64,000 nucleotides of DNA from Roseivivax isoporae LMG 25204 (GTDB taxonomy: Bacteria > Pseudomonadota > Alphaproteobacteria > Rhodobacterales > Rhodobacteraceae). The position numbers and the translations under genes are program-made. The notes under the pieces were generated by a model. It was not told where the DNA came from and made no database searches. It saw only the letters and a list, made by a program, of their open reading frames with translations. The stretch spans positions 116,708 through 180,707 of the forward strand of contig NZ_JAME01000006.1 in assembly GCF_000521865.1 (NCBI RefSeq), written 5' to 3'. This document shows, piece by piece, positions 55,871-64,000 of the stretch (the stretch's first letter is position 1; the number at the start of each line of letters is the position of its first letter).

Positions 55871-56638
55871 TCAGGGCGCGAGAAGGGTGAAGCCCTGCCG
55901 CTCGAAGGCGGCCCGCGCCTCTGGTCCGCGCAGGTAGTCCAGGAATTCCGCCTCGGCGGGAACGTCGCGCGTCGCGAGGTCCGCGGCCGGGTAGACGATC
56001 GGCGGATGGCTGTCCGCGGGGAATGTGCCGACGACGGTGGCGGTATCCGCGGCCGCGGCGTCGGTTGCGTAGACGATCCCGTAGGGCGCCTCTCCGGCGG
56101 TGACGAAGGCGAGCGCGGCGCGCACGTTGTCGGCCTGCGCCACCTGCGGCGCCACCGCGTCCCAGAGCCCGAGGCCGTCGAGCGCGGCCTTGCCGTAGAT
56201 GCCCGCCGGCACCGCATCGACCAGCGCCATGGCGAGCCGCCCGTCGCCCAGCAGCCCGGCAAGGTCGAGGTCCGGCTCGATCTCGACCGGCGCCGCGTCG
56301 CTGCCGGAGGCCACGAGCACGATGCTGTTGCCGAGGAGGTCCACGCGCGTGCCGGGTTCCAGGAGGCCGTCCGCTTCGACCGCGTCCATCCAGTCCGTGC
56401 TGGCCGAGATGAAGATGTCGGCAGGCGCGCCCTGCCGGATCTGGCGGGCCAGCACCGAGGAGCCGGCCAGCGCCACGACGACGTCATGGTCCGTCGCCGC
56501 CTCGAACGCCGTCTCGATCTCCGCGAGCGCGGTGGTCAGGCTCGCGGCGGCGAAGACCGTGATCTCCTCTGCCCCTGCCGCCGCCGGCAGGGCCAGCGCG
56601 GCGGCCAGCACCGGGCGGGAGATCGACGAACGGACCAT
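55871..56638 (-). CDS. modA: Molybdate-binding periplasmic protein
   Basis: The 255 residues have a signal peptide (SRPVLAAALALPAAAGA) and the ModA pattern EEITVFAAASLTTALAEIETAFEAATDHDVVVALAGSSVLARQI and GAPADIFISASTDWMDAVEADGLLEPGTRVDLLGNSIVLV. It binds molybdate or tungstate in the periplasm. A Mo-box-like dyad (56660-56681) lies just upstream. The ATG (56636-56638) begins the signal peptide. Confidence 0.94.
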   Translation of the reverse strand: MVRSSISRPVLAAALALPAAAGAEEITVFAAASLTTALAEIETAFEAATDHDVVVALAGSSVLARQIRQGAPADIFISASTDWMDAVEADGLLEPGTRVDLLGNSIVLVASGSDAAPVEIEPDLDLAGLLGDGRLAMALVDAVPAGIYGKAALDGLGLWDAVAPQVAQADNVRAALAFVTAGEAPYGIVYATDAAAADTATVVGTFPADSHPPIVYPAADLATRDVPAEAEFLDYLRGPEARAAFERQGFTLLAP

Positions 56639-56659
56639 TGGGGCGGCTCCCTGCCTTCT

Positions 56660-56681
56660 GATATGGTTCGGTGAACATATC
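56660..56681. promoter_or_regulatory. Mo-box-like dyad in front of modA
   Basis: GATATG and CATATC form a 6-bp dyad over 22 bases (the arms extend with one mismatch), lying 22-43 bases before the modA ATG. ModE/Mop-type regulators bind ATAT-rich dyads of this layout. Together with the ModE-like gene next to it, this suggests molybdate-dependent repression of modABC. Confidence 0.6.
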
Positions 56682-56713
56682 GCAACCGGGATCCCGTCGG
56701 GCAAGCGATATTT

Positions 56714-57091
56714 TCAGCCGGGAATATCCTTGAGCATGGACTGGATCGTCCCGATCCGCGCCGCGCCGGCCTCGGCCATGATCTCCTCGAGCTTGCGGTA
56801 ATTGGCGAGCACCTCGGCGCCGGCCTCAGTCAGACGCGCACCGCCGCCCCTGGGACCGCCGCGCGTCGACTCGATCAGAGGGTCGCGGAAGGCGTTGTTC
56901 ATCTCTTCCACCAGCATCCAGGCGCGCTTGTAGCTCATGGACATGGCGCGTCCGGCCGCGGCGATGGAGCCGGTATCGCGGATGCGCTCGAGCAGGTCCG
57001 CCTTGCCCGGCCCAAGCATCGCGTCGTCGCCGAAGACGATGCGGATTCGCAGCGAGGGCGTGTCGCCCGGAGGGACGGAGGGAGGCATCAT
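56714..57091 (-). CDS. ModE-type DNA-binding regulator lacking the molybdate-binding domains
   Basis: The 125 residues are a LysR-like winged helix as in the ModE N-terminal domain: LRIRIVFGDDAMLGPGKADLLERIRDTGSIAAAGRAMSMSYKRAWMLVEEMNNAFRDPLIESTRGGPRGGGARLTEAGAEVLANYRKLE. The C-terminal MOP domains that bind molybdate in E. coli ModE are absent. It is upstream of modABC on the same strand. Sensing may need another protein or Mo-cofactor-bound partner. Two ATGs (57091, 57088) overlap at the start. Confidence 0.88.
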   Translation of the reverse strand: MMPPSVPPGDTPSLRIRIVFGDDAMLGPGKADLLERIRDTGSIAAAGRAMSMSYKRAWMLVEEMNNAFRDPLIESTRGGPRGGGARLTEAGAEVLANYRKLEEIMAEAGAARIGTIQSMLKDIPG

Positions 57092-57288
57092 GCGCGCGAC
57101 TATGCCAAACCGGCGATCGTGCGCACAAGGCGCGTCGGCGTGTGACACAGGCCGGGATGCGCCGCCGCGCGGATATTGCCGCAACGACATATCGACAGGG
57201 TCCGGTGCCGAGGGGGTCTTTGGTCGGCCGCCGAAACGTGCTTGGGTCCGCCCGGGCGCCGTGCCCCTGCCGCAGGAGACCAACCCGC

Positions 57289-58575
57289 ATGATCCGAAGC
57301 AAGCTCATGTTCACGTTGCGCGCCCTGCGCCAGAAGCTCTGGATAAAGCCACTGGGCTACGCGGTCTTCGCGCTCGCCGCGGTCTTCGTCGCGCATGTCG
57401 CCGACCGCCTGCCGCTCGAAGACCTGGTGCCCGACATCAGCTTCGACACGCTCGAGAAGCTCCTGACCGTGATCTCGGCCAGCATGCTCGGGGTCGCCAC
57501 GTTCTCGGTCGGGTCGATGCTGTCGGCCTACGCCTCGGCGAGCGGCAGCGCGACGCCGCGGGCCTTCGTGCTCGTGGTGTCGGACGGGCTGTCGCAGACC
57601 GCGCTCTCGAGCTTCGTCGGCGCGTTCATCTTCAGCATCGTGGGCATCATCGCCGTCCGGGTCGAATACTTCGGCGTGGCAGGGCGCTTTGCCATCTTCC
57701 TCTTCACGCTCGCCGTCTTCGGGTGGGTGATCCTGACCTTCGTGCGCTGGGTCGACAACATCGCGCGCCTCGGCCGGATGGGAAACACGATCGAGAAGGT
57801 CGAGGCCGCCACCCGCGAGGCCTTTTCCCACTGGAAGCCGTGGGCGCCGCTTTCGGGCCTGCCCGCCTCGGGTCCCCCGCCCGACGGCCAGGCTGTGCAC
57901 GCGGACGAGATCGCCTTCGTCCAGCACGTGGACATGGCCGCGCTCGACGACTGGGCGGAACGGCACGGGGCGACGATCCACCTGCGCGCCCTGCCCGGCA
58001 CGCTCACCACGGCACGCCGCCCGCTCCTCGTGATCGAGGGACACGGTCCGCGGGACGACGCGGACACGGACGCGCTGCGCGACGCCTTCGTGCTCGCCCC
58101 GCGGCGCAGCTATGCCAACGACCCACGCTTCGGCCTGATCGCCCTGTCCGAGATCGGCTCGCGCGCGCTGTCGCCGGCGGTCAACGACCCCGGCACCGCC
58201 ATCGACATCGTCGTGCGCATCGCGCGGCTTCTGCGAGACTGGAGCATGGCGCCCGGCGCGGCGGAGCGCGAGCAGCCGAAGCACCGCCGGGTACGCGTGC
58301 CGAGGCTCGATCCGGACGACCTGCTCGAGGATTCGCTCGCGGCGATCATCAAGGACGGGGTCGGGTCGGTCGAGCTCGACATCTGGGTGCAGAAGGCGCT
58401 CGGCATCCTTGTCCACGAGGCCGGCGAGGGCCTGCCCGTGGCGGCGGAACGGCAGGCGAAGGTCGCGCTCGACCGGGCTGAGCGCGCGCTGTCCTTCCCG
58501 GCCGACATCGAGCGGGTCAGGCGCGCCCACGCGGTGGCGGTGACGCGGGACCTGCCCGCCTCGGGCGGGACCTGA
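57289..58575 (+). CDS. DUF2254 membrane protein
   Basis: The 428 residues have four N-terminal membrane helices (PLGYAVFALAAVFVAHVA, LLTVISASMLGVATFSVGSML, SFVGAFIFSIVGIIAV and FAIFLFTLAVFGWVILTFV) and a soluble C-terminal half. GSRALSPAVNDPGTAIDIV near residue 300 is the DUF2254 signature. Function unknown. AGGAGA lies about ten bases before the ATG. It is divergent from the modE-like gene and convergent with the helicase gene. Confidence 0.88.
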   Translation: MIRSKLMFTLRALRQKLWIKPLGYAVFALAAVFVAHVADRLPLEDLVPDISFDTLEKLLTVISASMLGVATFSVGSMLSAYASASGSATPRAFVLVVSDGLSQTALSSFVGAFIFSIVGIIAVRVEYFGVAGRFAIFLFTLAVFGWVILTFVRWVDNIARLGRMGNTIEKVEAATREAFSHWKPWAPLSGLPASGPPPDGQAVHADEIAFVQHVDMAALDDWAERHGATIHLRALPGTLTTARRPLLVIEGHGPRDDADTDALRDAFVLAPRRSYANDPRFGLIALSEIGSRALSPAVNDPGTAIDIVVRIARLLRDWSMAPGAAEREQPKHRRVRVPRLDPDDLLEDSLAAIIKDGVGSVELDIWVQKALGILVHEAGEGLPVAAERQAKVALDRAERALSFPADIERVRRAHAVAVTRDLPASGGT

Positions 58576-58587
58576 ACGGCCCCGCGC

Positions 58588-60858
58588 CTAGCGTTTCGGC
58601 CGCTTCGGCGTCTGGCTGCCCCCGTCGCCGCGCCGGGGCGCGGGGCCCTTGCGCGGCCCTTTCGCGGACCGTCCCGTCGGATCGTAGCGCTGCGAGGTGT
58701 CGGACGCCGAGGCCCGGCTCGCGGGCGCGCCGGGCTTGCGTTTCGCGCCCGCGCCGCCCTCGGACCGCTCGCGCGCAGGTCCCGCGCCCTTCGCGAATTT
58801 CGGCCGTGCGCCCGGAGCGCCCGTATCCCGCGGCTTGCCGGCAGGCCTTGGCTTGCCGGGGCGGGCCTCCGCCCCCTCGCCGCGCGGCTTCGCGTCGCTC
58901 CACGCCTTCCGGGGCTTGGCATCCGGTCCGTCGCCGCGCGGCTTCGCCTCGCCCCACGCCTTGCGGGGCTTGGCATCCGGTCCGTCGCCGCGGGGCTTCG
59001 CCTCGCCCCACGCCTTGCGGGGCTTGGCATCCGGTCCGTCGCCGCGGGGCTTCGCCTCGCCCCACGCCTTGCGGGGACGCGAAGCCTGTGCCTCGTCCCG
59101 CGGTTTCGGCGCGGGCTTCTGCGGTCTCGGCGCGGGGGCCGCGCCTTGCGTCCGGGCGTCCGAAGCGTCCTCACGGGCCGCGGGAACGGGCGCGGGCGCG
59201 GCGGCGCGCGGGGTCTCCGCATCTTCGCGCTCCGGCTTCGGCCGCCTCGCGGGACGGTCGGATGCCGGCTTGCGCGGCGCCTGCGGCGGCGGGCCGTCGG
59301 CCCGGCGTGCGGTCACGCCCTTCTCGAGCTCCCCGCCGTCACCGAGGGCGGCGAGGAACCTGGGCAGGCTCGCCTCGGTCAGTTCCACGTAGGTCTCGGT
59401 CGCCTGGACGCGGATGGCGCCGATCGATTCCTTCTCGAGCCCGCCCGCGCGGCAGAGGAGCGGCAGGAGCCACCGCGGCTCGGCCCGCTCGTCGCGGCCG
59501 ACGGACAGCGCGATCCACGCGCTCGGGCCGAAGGGCGCGCGCTCGACCGGGGCGTGGCGCGCGTCCGGATCGGCGAGGTCCTCGGGCGCCGAATGGCGCG
59601 TGCGGTAGAGCCGCAGGTAGGCCGCCGCGATCTCCTCGGGACCGCGTTCGGCCACAAGGCGCGCGGCGAACGCGGCCTCGGTCTCGCTCGGGGTCTCGTC
59701 CCAGGTGGGATCGGCCAGCAGCCGTTCCTCGTCGCGGCGCAGGATCTCGTCGGCGCCGGGGGCGGTCGTCCATTCGGCGGTGACGCGCGCGCTCTTCAGC
59801 AGGCGCTCCGCGCGGCCGGTGGCCTTGGGCGGCACGACCAGCGCCGAGATGCCCTTGCGCCCGGCGCGCCCCGTCCGGCCCGACCGGTGGAGCAGGCCTT
59901 CCGCGTTCGACGGCAGCTCGGCATGGATCACCAGTTCGAGGTTCGGCAGGTCGATGCCCCGCGCGGCGACGTCGGTCGCCACGCAGACCCGCGCCCGCCC
60001 GTCCCGCATCGCCTGCAGCGCATGGCTGCGCTCGGACTGGCTGAGCTCGCCCGACAGGCACACGACGGCGAAGCCGCGGTTGGAGAACCGTGCGGTCAGC
60101 CGGTTCACCGTGGCACGCGTGTTGGCAAAGACGATGGCGTTCTGCGCCTCGTGATAGCGCAGCACGTTGATGATGGCGTTCTCGGCGTCCTGCGGCGCGA
60201 CCTTCAGCACCTGGTAGGCGATGTCGGCGTGCTGGCTGCGCTCGGACAGCGTCGTGACGCGCACGGCGTCGCGCTGGTAATGCTGCGCGAGCGTGGCGAT
60301 GGCGGGGGGCACGGTCGCCGAGAAAAGGAGCGTACGGCGCTCGGCCGGGGCCTCGCCCAGCATGAACTCGAGGTCCTCGCGGAAGCCGAGGTCGAGCATC
60401 TCGTCCGCCTCGTCGAGGACGACGGCGCGGATCGCGGTCAGGTCGAGCGAGCCGCGCTGGATGTGGTCACGCAGGCGCCCCGGCGTGCCGACGACGATGT
60501 GCGCCCCGCGTTCGAGGGCGCGGCGCTCGTCGCGCATGTCCATGCCCCCGACGCAGGAGACGACCCGCGCTCCGGCAGCGGCATAGAGCCAGCCGAGCTC
60601 GCGCGTCACCTGGAAGGCCAGCTCGCGCGTGGGCGCCACCACCAGCGCCAGGGGCGCGGCGGCGGGCCCGAGCGAGCCGTCCTCGTCGAGGATGGTGGGC
60701 CCGATGGCCAACCCGAAGCCCACGGTCTTGCCCGATCCGGTCTGCGCCGACACGAGCAGGTCGGCCTCGGCCAGGTGTGGCGCGGTCACGGCCTCCTGGA
60801 CGGGGGTCAAGGTGTCGTAGCCGCGCTCGGCGAGCGCATCGGAGAGGGTCTGGATCAT
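58588..60858 (-). CDS. DEAD-box RNA helicase with DbpA/CsdA-like domain and repetitive basic tail
   Basis: The 756 residues have the Q-motif LTPVQ, Walker A AQTGSGKT (38-45), DEAD in VVLDEADEMLDLGF, SAT and RTGRAGRKG in the helicase C domain, then a DbpA-like RNA-binding domain (WIALSVGRDERAEPRWLLPLLCRAGGLEKESIGAIRVQATETYVEL) and a long Lys/Pro/Arg tail. The tail has a tandem repeat of 18 residues (AWGEAKPRGDGPDAKPRK) encoded by near-identical 54-base units (58886-59077). A role in ribosome assembly or cold adaptation is likely. Start at the first ATG of the family core. Confidence 0.93.
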   Translation of the reverse strand: MIQTLSDALAERGYDTLTPVQEAVTAPHLAEADLLVSAQTGSGKTVGFGLAIGPTILDEDGSLGPAAAPLALVVAPTRELAFQVTRELGWLYAAAGARVVSCVGGMDMRDERRALERGAHIVVGTPGRLRDHIQRGSLDLTAIRAVVLDEADEMLDLGFREDLEFMLGEAPAERRTLLFSATVPPAIATLAQHYQRDAVRVTTLSERSQHADIAYQVLKVAPQDAENAIINVLRYHEAQNAIVFANTRATVNRLTARFSNRGFAVVCLSGELSQSERSHALQAMRDGRARVCVATDVAARGIDLPNLELVIHAELPSNAEGLLHRSGRTGRAGRKGISALVVPPKATGRAERLLKSARVTAEWTTAPGADEILRRDEERLLADPTWDETPSETEAAFAARLVAERGPEEIAAAYLRLYRTRHSAPEDLADPDARHAPVERAPFGPSAWIALSVGRDERAEPRWLLPLLCRAGGLEKESIGAIRVQATETYVELTEASLPRFLAALGDGGELEKGVTARRADGPPPQAPRKPASDRPARRPKPEREDAETPRAAAPAPVPAAREDASDARTQGAAPAPRPQKPAPKPRDEAQASRPRKAWGEAKPRGDGPDAKPRKAWGEAKPRGDGPDAKPRKAWGEAKPRGDGPDAKPRKAWSDAKPRGEGAEARPGKPRPAGKPRDTGAPGARPKFAKGAGPARERSEGGAGAKRKPGAPASRASASDTSQRYDPTGRSAKGPRKGPAPRRGDGGSQTPKRPKR
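58886..59077 (-). repeat. 54-base tandem repeat in the helicase tail
   Basis: Units at 58886-58939, 58940-58993 and 58994-59047 plus a partial fourth to about 59077. The second and third differ by only about one base; the first has a few more changes. They encode AWGEAKPRGDGPDAKPRK-type repeats. The high DNA identity suggests recent expansion and possible length variation. Confidence 0.85.
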
Positions 60859-61038
60859 CAGGGAAGCCGATCTGGTAGGTGCGCGACCGAGTCGCGGCGC
60901 TGGAGCCCGACCGCCGGAACGGGTCGGAGGCGCCCTCCTAGCGCGATCGGGGGCAGCTGTATACCTGCAAATTCGTGTCCGCGACGTCGCCGCCGCGGGG
61001 CCGCCCGGCAGGATCACCGGACGACCGGGAACGCCGCG

Positions 61039-61635
61039 TCAGTCGCGCTTGGCCATCTCGCCGCGGATGTTGAAGAGGCCCGAGGCCACCTGCCGCCGCT
61101 CGAGCCCGCCCAGCACCACCGTCGTCGACGAGCCGTTCGAATCGTTGATGACCCATTGGCGCAGCTCGACCGGGTTGCCGGTGAACTTCATCTGGATGTT
61201 GCCGTATTGCGGATTGCGCGGGTCCTGCGCCGTGACGATGGTCGCGGTGCCGTCGTATTCGTGCCGCGTGACCATGCCCGCCTGCCCGAGGTTCACGTCG
61301 GCGGCGAGGATGATCGACAGGGGCGTCTGGCTCAGCGGGTAGGTCTCGGGCGCCGCGTTCACCTTGCGGTCGAAGACGACGACCGTGCCGTTGTTGGCCA
61401 TCACCAGCGCCTGCTCGGGCGGGTTGTAGTCGAAGCGGACCTTGCCCGGGCGCTGGATCGACACGGTGCCGGTCGAGATCGTGCCGTCGGCGTTGATCTG
61501 GGTGAACGACCCCTGCGCGGAATCGAGCTGGTTCAGGTAGGACGAGATCTCGCCCAGCGACAGCTGCTGCGCCGCGGCCGGAAGCGCCGTCGCGATCGTG
61601 AGAAGGAAGGCGGTGATGAGCTTGGCGGCTCGCAT
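61039..61635 (-). CDS. lolA: Outer-membrane lipoprotein carrier protein LolA
   Basis: Periplasmic chaperone taking lipoproteins from LolCDE to the outer membrane. The 198 residues have a signal peptide (AKLITAFLLTIATALPAAAQQ) and the LolA fold: SSYLNQLDSAQGSFTQINADGTISTGTVSIQRPGKVRFDYNPPEQALVMANNGTVVVFDRKVNAAPETYPLSQTPLSIIL. It follows ftsK, the usual order in alphaproteobacteria. Start at ATG 61633-61635. Confidence 0.93.
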   Translation of the reverse strand: MRAAKLITAFLLTIATALPAAAQQLSLGEISSYLNQLDSAQGSFTQINADGTISTGTVSIQRPGKVRFDYNPPEQALVMANNGTVVVFDRKVNAAPETYPLSQTPLSIILAADVNLGQAGMVTRHEYDGTATIVTAQDPRNPQYGNIQMKFTGNPVELRQWVINDSNGSSTTVVLGGLERRQVASGLFNIRGEMAKRD

Positions 61636-61981
61636 GTGTCGGCTCCTCGTTCGGTGCGGGTCTACTGGTCCGCGGGGATATGCAACGACCGCGCCTGTCA
61701 AGCGATGACAACGGTCAGAAAGCGGATAAAAGCAGCGCGGGGCCGCCGATCAAGGCGGCCGAGGCCGCGGCGGGCCTCCCCGCCATCAAGACACCGTCAT
61801 GCGACGTGAGCGCCGGCCGGCCGGCCGGCGCGGCGCCCTGCGCCTGCGGCACGCCCGGTTTCGTCAGGCGGTCGAGGACGTCCTCGACCGCGCCGTCCCG
61901 GCCGTGGCCGGTGGCTCCGTCTGCGTTCGGCATCGCCATGGCAGGGCAACGCCGCGCCTCGGCGAGGGTTCCGCCCCGCGG
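61636..61981. other. Intergenic region between ftsK and lolA with candidate promoter
   Basis: This 346-base gap holds no convincing gene. On the minus strand, TTGACA (complement of 61696-61701) is followed after 15 bases by TATCCC (complement of 61675-61680), a candidate lolA promoter with a short spacer. A GCCGGCCGGCCGGC palindrome lies near 61812-61826. A small minus-strand frame (61715-61939) shows no family or ribosome site. Confidence 0.35.
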
Positions 61982-64000
61982 TCAGGCCTGTTCGGGCACG
62001 AGGATCTCGCGCTTGCCCACGTGGTTCGCGGAGCTGACCACGCCCTCGTCCTCCATCTGCTCCACGAGGCGCGCGGCCTTGTTGTAGCCGATGCCGAGCT
62101 TGCGCTGGATGTAGGAGGTCGAGCACTTGCGGTCCTTGATGACGATCGCCACCGCCTGGTCGTAGAGCGCGTCCTCGCCGCCGGTATTGCCGCCGGTGTT
62201 GAGCCCGAGCACGGCGTCGATGTTGTCGGCCTTGTCCTCGTCGGGTCCCTCGACCACGCCGCCCACATAGGATGGCGGACCGAAGGCCTTGAGGTGGTTC
62301 ACCACCTCCTCGACCTCCTCGTCGGACACGAACGGGCCGTGGCAGCGGGTGATCTTCGCCCCGCCCGCCATGTAGAGCATGTCGCCCATGCCGAGGAGCT
62401 GCTCGGCGCCCATCTCTCCGAGGATGGTGCGGCTGTCGATCTTGGAGGTCACCTGGAACGAGATCCGGGTGGGGAAGTTCGCCTTGATCGTGCCGGTGAT
62501 CACGTCCACGGACGGACGCTGCGTCGCCATGATCAGGTGGATGCCCGAGGCGCGCGCCATCTGCGCGAGACGCTGGATGCAGGCCTCGATCTCCTTGCCC
62601 GCGACCATCATGAGGTCGGCCATCTCGTCGACGATGACCACGATGTAGGGCATCTTGACCGGCTGGATTTCCTCGGTCTCGAAGACCGGCTCGCCGGTCT
62701 CGTCGTCGAAGCCCGTCTGCACGGTGCGCGAGAACATCTCGCCCTTGCCGAGCGCCTCCTCGACGCGGCCGTTGTAGCCGTCGATGTTGCGCACGCCCAT
62801 CTTGGACATCTTGCGGTAGCGGTCCTCCATCTCGCCCACCACCCACTTGAGCGCGACGACCGCCTTCTTGGGATCGGTCACCACGGGGGAGAGGAGGTGC
62901 GGGATGCCGTCGTAGACGCTGAGTTCCAGCATCTTGGGGTCGATCATGACCAGCCGCAGGTCGTCGGGCGACAGCTTGTAGAGCAGCGAGAGGATCATGG
63001 TGTTGATCGCAACCGACTTGCCCGAGCCGGTCGTGCCCGCGATCAGCAGGTGCGGCATCTTGGCGAGGTTCGCGACCATCGGGTCGCCGCCGATGTCCTT
63101 GCCGAGCGCGAGCGGCAGCTTGCGGTTGCCGTCCTCGTAGTCGCGCGAGGACAGGATCTCGCGGAAGCTGACCATCTCGCGGTTGTCGTTCGGCAGTTCG
63201 ATCCCGATGACCGAACGGCCGGGCACGGTCGAGACACGCGCGGAAAGCGCCGACATCGACCGCGCGATGTCGTCGGCAAGGCCGATCACCCGTGACGCCT
63301 TGAGGCCCGGCGCGGGTTCGAGCTCGTACATGGTGACGACCGGGCCGGGCCGCACGCTGACGATCTCGCCCTTCACGCCGTAATCGTCGAGCACGCTCTC
63401 CAGCATGCGCGCGTTCTCCTCCAGCGCCTCGTCGGACAGGTGGTGACGCTGGATCCGGTCGGGGTTCATCAGCAGCGAGAGCGGCGGCAGCTCGTAGGCG
63501 ACCTGCGGCTCGTCGAAGCGCAGGCGCGGCTCGGCCTCCTCCTGCGCGCGGCGCGAGGGCTGCATGGGCTTGGGCTGCGGCTGCTGCACGACCTTCTTGG
63601 GCTGCGCGACGGGGATCTGCGGGCGGGGCCCGGCGACGGCGGGTGCGCGGGCGTCGTCGTCCCAGGCGTCCTCGAAAACGTTCAGGTCGTCCTCGTCCTC
63701 GGACGGGGCCATCGCGGGCGCGGGCGGAACCGCCGGGCGCGGCGCGCCGGTCTTGCGCTCGAGCACCGGCTGCGGCGCGGGGTCTGCCTCGGCCTCGGCC
63801 TCCGCATAGGGCGCCATGTCGAGCGGCTCGGCCGCCTCGGTCCAGGCTTCCTCGACGGCGAGGTCGGCCTGCAATCCGGCAACGCGCTCGGCGGGGGCCT
63901 CGTCGTAGGCCGGCGGCACCGCGCGCGAGGGCGCGGCCATGGCGACGCCCGCGGCGGCGGGCACCGCGCGCGACGCGGTCAGGACCGGCGCGGCGGCGGC
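61982..64000 (-). CDS. ftsK: DNA translocase FtsK, C-terminal part
   Basis: Divisome DNA pump that clears chromosome ends and activates XerCD at dif. The fragment runs off the right edge and stays open there, so the N-terminal membrane domain is missing from the window. Visible are the Ala/Pro/Glu linker, the alpha/beta motor ([21 protein letters not shown] with Walker A Lys, [30 protein letters not shown]) and the gamma winged-helix domain at the end ([44 protein letters not shown]) that reads KOPS sequences. lolA follows. Confidence 0.96.
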   Translation of the reverse strand, partial: AAAAPVLTASRAVPAAAGVAMAAPSRAVPPAYDEAPAERVAGLQADLAVEEAWTEAAEPLDMAPYAEAEAEADPAPQPVLERKTGAPRPAVPPAPAMAPSEDEDDLNVFEDAWDDDARAPAVAGPRPQIPVAQPKKVVQQPQPKPMQPSRRAQEEAEPRLRFDEPQVAYELPPLSLLMNPDRIQRHHLSDEALEENARMLESVLDDYGVKGEIVSVRPGPVVTMYELEPAPGLKASRVIGLADDIARSMSALSARVSTVPGRSVIGIELPNDNREMVSFREILSSRDYEDGNRKLPLALGKDIGGDPMVANLAKMPHLLIAGTTGSGKSVAINTMILSLLYKLSPDDLRLVMIDPKMLELSVYDGIPHLLSPVVTDPKKAVVALKWVVGEMEDRYRKMSKMGVRNIDGYNGRVEEALGKGEMFSRTVQTGFDDETGEPVFETEEIQPVKMPYIVVIVDEMADLMMVAGKEIEACIQRLAQMARASGIHLIMATQRPSVDVITGTIKANFPTRISFQVTSKIDSRTILGEMGAEQLLGMGDMLYMAGGAKITRCHGPFVSDEEVEEVVNHLKAFGPPSYVGGVVEGPDEDKADNIDAVLGLNTGGNTGGEDALYDQAVAIVIKDRKCSTSYIQRKLGIGYNKAARLVEQMEDEGVVSSANHVGKREILVPEQA

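Noticed and set aside
58886..59077. Could the 54-base repeats be a CRISPR array?
   Set aside because: The repeats are in-frame within a coding region, without unique spacers.
61715..61939. A 74-codon minus-strand frame between ftsK and lolA
   Set aside because: No recognisable domain and no good ribosome site; kept only as an intergenic note.

Overview
The window is a very GC-rich (around 70% by eye), densely coded piece of an alphaproteobacterial chromosome, most likely from the Rhodobacteraceae (Rhodobacter/Roseobacter group). This rests on gene content and order: sucC/sucD/sucA/sucB followed by lpdA, an F0-only ATP synthase operon atpI-B-E-b'-b, a MipZ division ATPase, rimM-trmD-rplS-rpmE, leuS-lptE-holA, DUF3576 and TIGR01459-type HAD proteins, ftsK-lolA, and a Rhodobacter-type porin. 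I see no rRNA, tRNA, CRISPR array, insertion sequence, prophage or classical defence locus. Almost all of the window is core housekeeping DNA.

Layout. 1-1173: a glycosyltransferase fragment and a Mn-dependent pyrophosphatase. 1174-11726: a TCA-cycle block of succinyl-CoA synthetase and the three 2-oxoglutarate dehydrogenase components, interrupted by a two-helix membrane protein (between sucC and sucD) and by a cupin / uracil-DNA-glycosylase-like / MAPEG trio (between sucB and lpdA). 11761-14666 (minus): a flavin-reductase-like protein, a lysophospholipid acyltransferase and FtsX/FtsE. 14888-16003: a zinc-ribbon membrane protein. 16079-18758 (minus): the F0 operon. 19018-21731: an OmpA-like protein, an ArsR regulator, and a LysR regulator divergent from an azoreductase. 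22026-30267: ffh, two tandem GNAT enzymes, chorismate mutase, rpsP, a MipA/OmpV protein, rimM, an unknown protein, trmD, rplS and rpmE, which together make a translation/secretion block. 30465-36011: MipZ, two small envelope proteins, a GNAT enzyme and SMC. 36018-43883: an HNH protein, a frameshifted flavoprotein, a GST, holA, lptE, leuS and a glycosyltransferase. 43896-51790: DUF3576, porin, TPR-sulfotransferase, YggS, Gph, a HAD-IIA protein, MaoC, RibF and a YcgN-type cysteine-cluster protein. 51824-54053: threonine aldolase, HspQ and a transglycosylase-like lipoprotein. 54081-57091 (minus): a molybdate uptake operon with a ModE-type regulator. 57289-64000: a DUF2254 membrane protein, a DEAD-box helicase with a repetitive tail, LolA and the C-terminal part of FtsK.

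The genes work in recognisable groups. Succinyl-CoA is made by SucA/SucB/Lpd and converted to succinate by SucC/SucD. FtsE/FtsX, MipZ, SMC and FtsK cover division and chromosome segregation. LolA, LptE, porin, MipA/OmpV and the small lipoproteins cover the outer membrane. I found no convincing new multi-gene system. The best leads are smaller: a nested dyad array upstream of sucC, an exact 24-base repeat shared by two distant gene 3' flanks, a hairpin that pairs with the ribosome-binding site of the cupin gene, a long structured rplS leader, a Mo-box-like dyad before modA, the uncharacterised genes inserted in conserved operons, and a single-base disruption of a flavoprotein gene.
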